The notes beneath the pieces are model-generated. The model was not told the DNA's origin. It made no database searches and worked only from the letters and a program-made list of their open reading frames with translations. Shown piece by piece: positions 7,867-15,476 of a stretch of DNA of 17,641 nt. Every line of letters begins with the position of its first letter. Position 1 is the first letter of the stretch. Position numbers and translations under genes: made by a program. The stretch lies in assembly GCA_000432735.1 (NCBI GenBank), contig FR887827.1:1-17641 (forward strand). Reading direction: 5' to 3'. Origin of the DNA: Bacteroides sp. CAG:443. GTDB lineage: Bacteria > Bacteroidota > Bacteroidia > Bacteroidales > Bacteroidaceae.

Positions 7867-10518
7867 TTATTCTGTAGGTTCTCCAACATGGAAATCACGG
7901 ACGCAACGGACACGGTGCTCGGCGTCACTTGATCCTCCTTGTAATGTTCCTTCTCCACTTGCAGGTATATGCATGAAGTAATTAGAGCGTGAAACCCAAT
8001 AATCAGGATTGCTTTGGCCTTCATAATTCAATACATAATCCATTACGGCTCTGTCGTCTTTCGTATTTACATTAGTATCTGTCTGATATTTAATGATGAT
8101 ATTAATTTCAGCCGCGGTAGGAAGTCGCCAGTCATCGTAGACTTCTCCATTTATGCCTACTTCTACATAATTCTTACATTGATTTTTAGCGTCCTCCCAA
8201 CTTATTGTAGAACTATTTCCTAATTGTGACGCAAGCATGAAAGAAGGAGATACCAGCTTGTCATTGTCAGGATTATTGGGATCAACAATATCCTTATTAT
8301 CCGTATCCTTGCTCATGATTGGACGTCCTAATTGATAATCTCCAGAAGTGGACGTAATAACTACGTGATACATCTGATTATTGGAGGCTGTACCATTATC
8401 TTCCAAATAATATACCAAGTTAGGAGTAAAATCTGTATCTTTAGTGTTAATATAGTTGCCTCCTGGCTGGGAAATATAGCTATGGGAGTAGTAACCCTTA
8501 TTTTTTCCAGCATTTTTTATTTCTAATGTATATCCACCTTCTCCATCCACATTTTTTTCAATATAATCTTTATCACTATTTTGGGTGTAATCTCCCCAAG
8601 CTGATTCTGTTGCTGTAATTGTGTAATTCCCTTTTTCTTTTCCTTCATAAGTATATACATTATTATACTTACCTGTTCCGGCTGGAACTTTTTCATAGTC
8701 CTTTAAATAGCTTAGATCTATACGAAAAATTCGGCCTTCACCGTTATTATTTTCCACATAGAATTTACTTTTCATTTCTTTATTATCGCCTATGTGTCCA
8801 TTTAATCCTTCATGTCCATTTAATCCTTTAACAATTGCAGAATTCTCCAATGATTGGTTTATAGTATATTGTGGTTCCGTATTTTTATCAACAGCCCAAG
8901 AATCATAATTTAATTGGTATAGGCCAGTTGGCCATGCTCCGGTATTTTCATCCAAATACGAATACAATCCGGAGATGCCTGTAATATATTCCAAGGGATA
9001 TTGTTTGATGGTTACGGTCTTGATACAACTGTGAGTACCTTGATCAGACTCATTGTATTGCGCATTCTTAACCGTTAGTGTGATATAACGGATGGTCTTG
9101 TTTTCGGGTATGGGGCTGTGTATAACCAGATGACCATTTAAACCTCCATCTACACTTAAATAAGTTTTGCCCATAATTTCGTTGTTGCCCGTTAAATCTA
9201 TCTTTTTACCATATTTATTTTTGTAATAAATTTCCTTGATTTCAATTTCTGCTTTTTGGCTGGTTAGATCTTTTACTATCTGGCTTGACGATGCAAACGT
9301 TAAATCATATGTATCCACATTTCGCATCACCACATCATATTCACTCAGTTCCAGATACAGTGGAGTGTCTCCGTTAATATCTATATTCGTATCATACCAA
9401 GGAGCTACTTCGTATTGTACGTTTGTAACTTCAACCGGCTCATCGGGTGTGGCATTTCCTTTCGCTGTTATTTTAGCCTTTACTTTATACCTGTAGTTAC
9501 GCTCCAGTTTCTTGTTATCGTTGGTAGAGAGGCGGAGAGGAATCTTGTAATAGTTGTTCATATATTGAGGATCTCCCCCCTGATCAGTAGTTCTTTTCAG
9601 TTGCGCGTTGAGAATGACATACGTTTCCTTTAAGATATCGTTACTCCATTCGGTAGGATAAGTGTAGGCAATAATCTTAGGAACTGAGTTGCCGGAATCG
9701 TCTTTGTCCATAAACTTAAGGCTCGTTTCTGCTGCAGATGCTATGGTATATCCGAATGTATCATCATTACCGGGCAAGACTCGTGCATTCGTTGCATAGT
9801 TATGGACACTATATTGCAACTGACCAATATCGTCATTGGTAGGGTACTGGTAGGTAGTTCCATTGATTGTTGTTTGGTCTGTTGTAAACTTCAAATCTAA
9901 AGATATCTCTATTTTTGCGGCCAGTCGGGTCAATTCCACACGTATGGTATATACATTGGAAGATTTAGCCAGTTCCCATCCCATGCGATACCCGCTCATG
10001 GTAAAAGGCATTTTACTATCTTGTGAAACGGATTGATATATATATTTATATTCGTCTACGAGTTGCTGCAAATCACTGAGAGTTTGAATCTGTTCTAAAT
10101 CAGTTTCACTTGCTGTATTGTTTTCTGAAGAATGGATATGTAAATTGGCTATCACATATACGTCACAAGTTTTGTGACCCTGGAAACGGTTTTTCCAATT
10201 GCCCGAAATCAGGCAAACCGGATCAACGATCTTTTTTGAGCCGTCGCCAAAGTGGAAATAACAATCCGGAACCAGGTCTCCTGTCTTACTATCGAATATG
10301 AATACATCCAAATAACGAATGACGTTGTCCCATGCACTTTCTGCGGAACTGGTTGTTCCATCGGCACGGGTAAAAGTATTCTGTCCAGCGTTTATTTGTA
10401 AGGTTAGTCCTGTTTCTGTAGAAGAGGCAAGGGGATTGCCTTTTTCATCCGAACACGAAAGGCAGATGAAACAGAACAATGTACAAACAATGCTATATAT
10501 AATATTTCTTTTTTTCAT
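7867..10518 (-). CDS. Fimbrillin-like lipoprotein with C-terminal C-type-lectin-like (DUF1566/Lcl_C-like) domain, putative pilus tip adhesin (883 aa)
   Basis: The lipoprotein signal ends at Cys22 (CLSCSDEKG; the acidic residues after Cys resemble a surface-export signal). A pilin domain covers about 37-380, with Arg51 (NTFTRADG) at the expected processing position, IRYLDVFIFD, LTRLAAKIEI, RNYRYKVKAKI and a terminal strand VQYEVAPWYDTNIDI (Trp374). A beta-sandwich (about 385-508) ends KTVTIKQYP. A long Asn/Gly/Lys/Tyr-rich, AT-rich region (about 510-770) includes the doublet GLNGHEGLNGH. The last 112 residues show WEDAKNQC, DDWRLPTAAEI (Trp797), DYWVSRS and HRVRCVRD (868-875). This pattern is typical of DUF1566/Lcl_C domains with a C-type-lectin fold, where Cys781 and Cys872 could pair. 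The gene starts 5 bases after the preceding stop. The adhesin role is inferred from the architecture. Confidence 0.88.
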   Translation of the reverse strand: MKKRNIIYSIVCTLFCFICLSCSDEKGNPLASSTETGLTLQINAGQNTFTRADGTTSSAESAWDNVIRYLDVFIFDSKTGDLVPDCYFHFGDGSKKIVDPVCLISGNWKNRFQGHKTCDVYVIANLHIHSSENNTASETDLEQIQTLSDLQQLVDEYKYIYQSVSQDSKMPFTMSGYRMGWELAKSSNVYTIRVELTRLAAKIEISLDLKFTTDQTTINGTTYQYPTNDDIGQLQYSVHNYATNARVLPGNDDTFGYTIASAAETSLKFMDKDDSGNSVPKIIAYTYPTEWSNDILKETYVILNAQLKRTTDQGGDPQYMNNYYKIPLRLSTNDNKKLERNYRYKVKAKITAKGNATPDEPVEVTNVQYEVAPWYDTNIDINGDTPLYLELSEYDVVMRNVDTYDLTFASSSQIVKDLTSQKAEIEIKEIYYKNKYGKKIDLTGNNEIMGKTYLSVDGGLNGHLVIHSPIPENKTIRYITLTVKNAQYNESDQGTHSCIKTVTIKQYPLEYITGISGLYSYLDENTGAWPTGLYQLNYDSWAVDKNTEPQYTINQSLENSAIVKGLNGHEGLNGHIGDNKEMKSKFYVENNNGEGRIFRIDLSYLKDYEKVPAGTGKYNNVYTYEGKEKGNYTITATESAWGDYTQNSDKDYIEKNVDGEGGYTLEIKNAGKNKGYYSHSYISQPGGNYINTKDTDFTPNLVYYLEDNGTASNNQMYHVVITSTSGDYQLGRPIMSKDTDNKDIVDPNNPDNDKLVSPSFMLASQLGNSSTISWEDAKNQCKNYVEVGINGEVYDDWRLPTAAEINIIIKYQTDTNVNTKDDRAVMDYVLNYEGQSNPDYWVSRSNYFMHIPASGEGTLQGGSSDAEHRVRCVRDFHVGEPTE
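8795..8828 (-). repeat. Short tandem repeat inside the 883-aa tip-like gene
   Basis: A 16-bp identical sequence occurs twice with an 18-bp period (8795-8810 and 8813-8828). It encodes GLNGHE-GLNGHI (residues 565-576). A third GLNGH motif lies at residues 459-463. Confidence 0.8.
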
Positions 10519-10523
10519 AGTGC

Positions 10524-12347
10524 TCAGTTTTGTGAATTATTTAGAAGATTGTCATATTCAATTGTGCTAACTTGCTGAATATGGATAATATTTTTATTTC
10601 CCGGGAACTCACCCGAGCTCACGTTGAAGTCTAATGGACTATTGTCTGTATCTATGGTGATATACATGTCCGTTTCGCGAGTTACTCCTTCCTCGAAAGT
10701 TTTTCTGGGGTGTATACGCAGCATGACAGGACCTTGACCTCCTACACCATGATAGTCGCCTACAAACTCAAAATCATCCGGATTGGTAAGGTGGGCCGTC
10801 CATCCAATGCCTACCGGAGTGTTCATCGTGAAAGAGAATTGAGCATCGCGGACTTCGTTGTCCTGACTATAAGCAACGAGTACAGCATCTTGATTCTTTA
10901 CAACATGAATTCCTGTTATATCTCCATCATAATTATCGCTGAAATCGATTGTGATTTCTTTTTCCTGAATCCAGTCGGCAACTGTGCATTCCAAATACAA
11001 GCCATAGTCTGTAGGCGTTACCGTGCCGATATCGTTTATTCCTGTTACGTTTATCTGATAGATGTTATTGCGTACAATGGCATATTCCATCGGACTGACC
11101 GTTGTATCATCTCCGTCTTCGGCATGTTTTATCCAGTAAGTATAATAACAGATGCCGTCTTGATATTTAGTAATACCAAACTGGGACAAATTATCATCAC
11201 TAATGGATTGATTTCTGATTACATCTTTTATGCCATCTAATGAAGCATAGCATTTACCGTTATATCGGTAAAAATCAGTAGTAGAAATACTTGCAGGTTG
11301 ATATATTGCTTTAAACACAATGCCGGTACAATAAGTGGCACATGTATTTTCACTATCTTCTGCTTTTACCACATTCTCTGTTGTATAGTCGAGCAAGGAA
11401 TAGGTTACATCGTTATGAGTAGAAGTTACTGTAGACAATGATTTCCAGTTACTATCTGTAGCACTCCAAGAGTACGTGCTGAAATAATGGTCATAAGAAT
11501 TAGCGATATTAGTTTGTGGCAAATACAATGTTTTGGGGTCTATGACATAATTTGCAGCAAGATTTCCCTCTACATTTACCTTTTCCGTTCCCAAATAATC
11601 AATTGTTTTTAAGTCTGTAGTAGACTTGGTTACTCGTTTAAAGGCATACGTTCCTCCTGTATATTTATTGACTAACATGGCTTCTGTGATGACAACTTTA
11701 TCATTCCCCACTAAATACTCATTATTCCAATGACAATCCACCCGTGCTGCCAGTCGTTCTACGTTTGCTGAAACCACGGTCGGATTGTTTTTGGAAGTGG
11801 CTTGAATTTTAACAGGGGTTCCCGTTTCGGAAGATGCCATTACAAAATGATTCGTTTGTTCTATCGGAGTTGAAACGGTGTACTGACGCAGGTCTTCTAA
11901 GGTAATTATGTTTAAAGACTTGCCCAAGTTTGCAATGACCAGAACATTATAAGACGAACCTATCTCTAAACCTTCTATCTCTTTCGTTTCTGTTGTATAT
12001 TTTGTCGAACTACCTGTTAGTTGGTTGAAATATATTGAAACAACGTTTACTGACGGATCTGTCGTATTTAGTCCTTTTTCATCGGTTGTATGAAAGAAAA
12101 ATACATTCAAGTCGTGTACTCTATTCTCTTCATTTACGCCGTCTTGTGAGCCGTCTCCATCTTCTCCGGGAGCGGGAGTGGAAACACGGCTGTTTGGTGA
12201 ATCTTCTGTATTCACAACAATGCTTACATATACATTGCTTTCACCTTCCTTTTCTATAGGAGAAGCAGGAAGGCGATCATCCTTGCAAGCTGCGGTTATC
12301 AGAACCAGGCAGAAGAAAAATAAGTATGTCAGAACAGGTTGTCTCAT
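10524..12347 (-). CDS. Mfa1-like accessory fimbrillin with C-terminal beta-sandwich (607 aa)
   Basis: I chose the ATG at 12345-12347, not the in-frame ATG at 12390-12392. The internal Met starts a proper signal peptide (MRQPVLTYLFFFCLVLITAAC, Cys21, followed by KDD). It also begins 5 bases after the Mfa2 stop, whereas the upstream one would overlap Mfa2. The mature protein resembles a pilin (about 37-470), with Arg54 (PNSRVS) at the maturation position, VHDLNVFFF, VLVIANLG, VERLAARVD, YAIVRNNIYQINV and the terminal strand CTVADWIQEKEITIDF (Trp459). An extra domain of about 110 residues (about 480-593) ends NIIHIQQV and looks like a BACON-type or Ig-type sandwich. It is probably a minor or adaptor subunit between shaft and tip, by analogy with the Mfa3/Mfa4 or FimC/FimD positions in P. 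gingivalis operons. Confidence 0.88.
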   Translation of the reverse strand: MRQPVLTYLFFFCLVLITAACKDDRLPASPIEKEGESNVYVSIVVNTEDSPNSRVSTPAPGEDGDGSQDGVNEENRVHDLNVFFFHTTDEKGLNTTDPSVNVVSIYFNQLTGSSTKYTTETKEIEGLEIGSSYNVLVIANLGKSLNIITLEDLRQYTVSTPIEQTNHFVMASSETGTPVKIQATSKNNPTVVSANVERLAARVDCHWNNEYLVGNDKVVITEAMLVNKYTGGTYAFKRVTKSTTDLKTIDYLGTEKVNVEGNLAANYVIDPKTLYLPQTNIANSYDHYFSTYSWSATDSNWKSLSTVTSTHNDVTYSLLDYTTENVVKAEDSENTCATYCTGIVFKAIYQPASISTTDFYRYNGKCYASLDGIKDVIRNQSISDDNLSQFGITKYQDGICYYTYWIKHAEDGDDTTVSPMEYAIVRNNIYQINVTGINDIGTVTPTDYGLYLECTVADWIQEKEITIDFSDNYDGDITGIHVVKNQDAVLVAYSQDNEVRDAQFSFTMNTPVGIGWTAHLTNPDDFEFVGDYHGVGGQGPVMLRIHPRKTFEEGVTRETDMYITIDTDNSPLDFNVSSGEFPGNKNIIHIQQVSTIEYDNLLNNSQN

Positions 12348-12352
12348 GGTAT

Positions 12353-13444
12353 TTATTCTCCTAATGATACATTTTGAATACGTTTGCTCCATCCCAGTAC
12401 GCCAATAGATACGTTAGCGTATGCCCAATTGCCTCCAGACAGGAAGAATGAGATATTGTAATCGTAGCCGCGGTCAAGAAACTCCTGACGGGAGTAGCGA
12501 TGTAGCTCGTCGTAGTTACACAGACGGCTAAGCAAGTCGGGTAAATTTACTTCGATAACGGTTTTGCCAGTCTTTTTATTTTTTACTATCAGTACTTCAT
12601 CATCCGCTAAGTTATCGTGAACGAAAATGCGGGAAGTCATAAAATCGGCATGTCCCATGTTTCCTACCGAAGTACGGGTGTCACTGTCGGGATCTTTCGT
12701 GTTCCAAGTCACGAAAGGAGTACAGATGGCTTTGGGGTGATTGCTTGCCGAGTTGTCATGATGTAGCTGTACATTTGCCCCTTTTATGTACAATTCATAA
12801 TCGTTGATATCCATTAAATCTGGCTCTTCGATGTCTCTCAAGGTTACACTGATGTATTTGGTGTTACGGACTAAAGACATCGTATGGTGAGCTATTTTTC
12901 CTTGTGTCACTTCTACGGTTTCCTCGGACATGGCATGCCATAGGGTATCGAGCGGTTGATTCTGATGGTCTATATACGCTTCTCCTTCGTATGTTGAAAT
13001 GTGATCAAGAGTAATTTTCAGATCCTCTTTTACATTGTTTTCGTTCATTTCCGTGCGCCGGAACTTGGCACCTTCTTCTTGAATCAGGTCATCGTATTTG
13101 CGTTGATGTGCCAACGCTATAAAGCGGTAGGTTCCCTCAGGTAAATCGAGGAACATGGCGTAATCAGCCTTTTTTAACGGTTCATTTCCCTCTTCATTAG
13201 CTTCTGTACACTGTGTAATATAGTTTCCTTGTTCATCGAAAACATAAAGTGTCACTTCGCCTACATGATCGGCAAACATATCGGCACGATAAAGGTTGTA
13301 GTCGTATTTAAAGTTTACGTATACTCCTCGTTCGCACCCTTCACGGCTGTCGAAAATTAAGTCGGTACACGACGTGACGGATAAGACCAGCAGCAAGCAT
13401 GCCAGCCAGCCTACCCCTAGTATATGTTTGGCACAATGGTTCAT
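12353..13444 (-). CDS. Mfa2/FimB-family pilus anchor lipoprotein
   Basis: This is a 363-residue lipoprotein with lipobox VTSC (Cys26). It carries the family signature right after the signal: REGCERGVYVNFKYDYN, then ADMFADHVGEVTLYVFDEQG (about 55-74) and LPEGTYRFIALA. In P. gingivalis, Mfa2 and FimB stay lipid-anchored in the outer membrane, start and hold the pilus, and limit its length. Fittingly, this protein lacks the TR-S/A cleavage-type site of the other four subunits at the equivalent place. Its C-terminus IGVLGWSKRIQNVSLGE is strikingly like that of the major pilin. The gene follows the major pilin by 75 bases, a spacer that contains a hairpin. Confidence 0.93.
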   Translation of the reverse strand: MNHCAKHILGVGWLACLLLVLSVTSCTDLIFDSREGCERGVYVNFKYDYNLYRADMFADHVGEVTLYVFDEQGNYITQCTEANEEGNEPLKKADYAMFLDLPEGTYRFIALAHQRKYDDLIQEEGAKFRRTEMNENNVKEDLKITLDHISTYEGEAYIDHQNQPLDTLWHAMSEETVEVTQGKIAHHTMSLVRNTKYISVTLRDIEEPDLMDINDYELYIKGANVQLHHDNSASNHPKAICTPFVTWNTKDPDSDTRTSVGNMGHADFMTSRIFVHDNLADDEVLIVKNKKTGKTVIEVNLPDLLSRLCNYDELHRYSRQEFLDRGYDYNISFFLSGGNWAYANVSIGVLGWSKRIQNVSLGE

Positions 13445-13458
13445 ATAAAATGTTTTTA

Positions 13459-13466
13459 TATCTTTG
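13459..13466 (+). promoter_or_regulatory. Possible antisense -7 element facing the 3' end of the major pilin gene
   Basis: TATCTTTG on the plus strand matches TAnnTTTG exactly and would drive transcription antisense to the major pilin gene. The nearest TTTG upstream (13427-13430) is 28 bases away, too far for a good -33, so this may be chance. Confidence 0.25.
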
Positions 13467-13475
13467 GTTGAGTAG

Positions 13476-13509
13476 GGTAGGGATTGTGTTCGAAATCGCA
13501 GTCCCTACC
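13476..13509 (-). other. Hairpin between major pilin and anchor genes
   Basis: An 8-bp perfect stem (GGTAGGGA/TCCCTACC) with partial pairing further in starts 10 bases after the major pilin stop. No U run follows, so it is not a classic terminator. It could protect the 3' end of the pilin mRNA or reduce read-through to the anchor. Confidence 0.65.
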
Positions 13510-13519
13510 TTAATATAAT

Positions 13520-15406
13520 TTATAGATCTACGTTCTGAGAACGTTTTGCCCATGAGAGGACGTTGATGGTACAGTTGATATAACCTTCTGCTGTATCATC
13601 AGGGTCGTCACCTGGCTCTGGAATTACCGGATCGCCAGGACCACTAATTGAGTTGATATTTATTTCATACCAGTTGTTACGAACTACACCATAGCGGCCT
13701 AAATGTTTCAATGTATAGTCGTTGGCCGATGCAATACCTGAAGTAGGTATACCTACACCCTCACCATCCTGGAAGTGACGGATTAATGAAGAATAGTAAT
13801 AATTTTTTCCATCCTTGTAATAAGAGATTCTACTGCCTACTACTGCTTTTACGGCATTCTGCTGGGCAGTAAGCTTAGCGCCTTCGGTTGTTTGAGTTTC
13901 AAAATCAAATACCTGAGTAATATCTGTGTAGGTTCCTGATGCCAAGCCAGTTTTTAAGCTTAATCCTGTACCGTTAAATTTATTGGCATCGGTAGTGATG
14001 AGTTTATCAGCTTCGGTCATGACATAGGTGACAAAAGCATCTGTACCACCACCACCTGTTGAACCTCCGCCAATCGCTGCTTCAGGATATTTTGTTGAAC
14101 TTGTTCCGCAAATAAAGAAGCTTTTAGGAGTAGCTTGAGTTTCACCCTGAAATTTCGTTAAGTAACTGGTCTTGATCAGGACTCCGGTAGTGCGGTTCTG
14201 GATCTGTTGGTCATAGTTCATCGTGTTTTCAAGGCAATAGCAAGCATTGGAAGCTGTAGAAGTTGAAAGTCCGTTCCAAGCTGCAGGAGCATTCGTACCA
14301 GAATAGGTCGTAAAGTCTTTAGACAGGTCAGCGGTGGTATAATTACAATCTTCAGCCCAGTAAATGCGATAATAATCACCCTCACCGCTAACGCCAAATG
14401 AAGCCTTGATCCCTCTTGTTCCAGCAAAACGTGCAGGAGAATTTTCACTAGCTGATGCTAGCCATCCACTTGTTGCTGTAAATCCGCTTACGTCACGCAC
14501 AAGTTTGGTAGAATTGTTGGTAACATTCAGACACCAGCCGGTTATCTGTACTTGATCTTCCTCATTTCCGTCACCTGAAACAGCTATTGTTGTCTTGTCA
14601 CCAGCTGTAGTCAACGTTACTTTAGCTACCACTCTTTCCACATAAATTTTGGCAACATTACCCGCTGTAGCTTGAGCTTTCGTATCATAAACTGTAACAG
14701 GTACCAACGTATATGCTTTTGCGCTAGCGATAGTTCCAGCAACTCCTGCTTTGTCAGACAGTGGAGCATTGGTCATGGTAAATTGGTTTTTACTGCCACC
14801 GATAAATTGATTAACAGGGTTGGAAGTTAATGTAATTCCCTCCTGTAAATCAGAAAGTTTAATTTGGGGCTCTGCATCTGCTTTCAATTCTGTCCCATTT
14901 ATTGTTAAATTGCCATTGTTTACAGATACTATATTATTCTTATTTAAGATAGCAAGCACATAGAGTTGTTCTTCATTGCTTACCTTAGGAGCTTCAGTAA
15001 TGACCGATACTTGTTCTGTTACTTGTGGAGTTTCTGAAGAACCAGTGATTCCCAGATCTTGTTTGTTTAACGCATAAGCCTTTACAAAAGTGGCTTGTGC
15101 TTCAGGAGTACTATTTGCTAATAACTCCGTTTTACATTTGAAGAAGGCTAGAATAGCGTTTTCTACATTGTATTCATTTGCTTCACCTTCCTCGAGGGTA
15201 ACATCTGCTTGACCTCCTCCATTGTCTGTAGATCTGGTTGAGTTACCACTTGTGGTAGGCATGTTAATGGCTACCTTAACATACCCTTCACCAACAACTG
15301 GACCTTGAACAGGTGTGTTGGTGCTTTCATCTAATGAATCGGAGCAAGCCGCCATTATCAGTGTCGCGGAAAGCATCCATGTCATGTTTTTGAAAATTGC
15401 TTTCAT
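13520..15406 (-). CDS. Mfa1-family major fimbrial subunit (pilin)
   Basis: This is a 628-residue lipoprotein precursor with lipobox IMAAC (Cys21). The mature start carries the first strand GYVKVAINMP followed by SGNSTRSTD, where Arg58 is the likely protease cleavage point that frees the groove for strand insertion. Other pilin features are NVENAILAFFKC, LYVLAILNKNN and VERVVAKVTL. Near the end are YGVVRNNWYEININSI and, after a Pro/Asp/Gly linker (GPGDPVIPEPGDD), the terminal strands CTINVLSWAKRSQNVDL (Trp619), as expected for the donated C-terminal strand of type V pilins. Placement before the Mfa2 anchor and ahead of the accessory genes matches the P. gingivalis mfa order. It is probably the shaft subunit and the most highly expressed product. 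Ala/Thr/Gly content is higher than in its neighbours. Confidence 0.92.
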   Translation of the reverse strand: MKAIFKNMTWMLSATLIMAACSDSLDESTNTPVQGPVVGEGYVKVAINMPTTSGNSTRSTDNGGGQADVTLEEGEANEYNVENAILAFFKCKTELLANSTPEAQATFVKAYALNKQDLGITGSSETPQVTEQVSVITEAPKVSNEEQLYVLAILNKNNIVSVNNGNLTINGTELKADAEPQIKLSDLQEGITLTSNPVNQFIGGSKNQFTMTNAPLSDKAGVAGTIASAKAYTLVPVTVYDTKAQATAGNVAKIYVERVVAKVTLTTAGDKTTIAVSGDGNEEDQVQITGWCLNVTNNSTKLVRDVSGFTATSGWLASASENSPARFAGTRGIKASFGVSGEGDYYRIYWAEDCNYTTADLSKDFTTYSGTNAPAAWNGLSTSTASNACYCLENTMNYDQQIQNRTTGVLIKTSYLTKFQGETQATPKSFFICGTSSTKYPEAAIGGGSTGGGGTDAFVTYVMTEADKLITTDANKFNGTGLSLKTGLASGTYTDITQVFDFETQTTEGAKLTAQQNAVKAVVGSRISYYKDGKNYYYSSLIRHFQDGEGVGIPTSGIASANDYTLKHLGRYGVVRNNWYEININSISGPGDPVIPEPGDDPDDTAEGYINCTINVLSWAKRSQNVDL

Positions 15407-15476
15407 ACTTTTGAATTTAGAGTTTATATTCGGGTTTTATCTCTTTATAGATGAGAGTAACAGCATATAAAAATTT

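Noticed and set aside
8795..8828. Collagen-like repeat next to the Lcl_C-like domain
   Set aside because: Only two tandem GLNGH units exist and there is no G-x-y triplet series.
5003..10518. A split or frameshifted single large adhesin gene
   Set aside because: The 883- and 945-residue proteins each have their own signal peptide, lipobox and pilin domain, separated by a 26-base gap, so they are separate genes.
12348..12392. Upstream in-frame ATG of the 607-aa fimbrillin
   Set aside because: It would put a charged stretch before the signal peptide and overlap the Mfa2 gene; the internal Met gives a clean lipoprotein signal directly after the Mfa2 stop.
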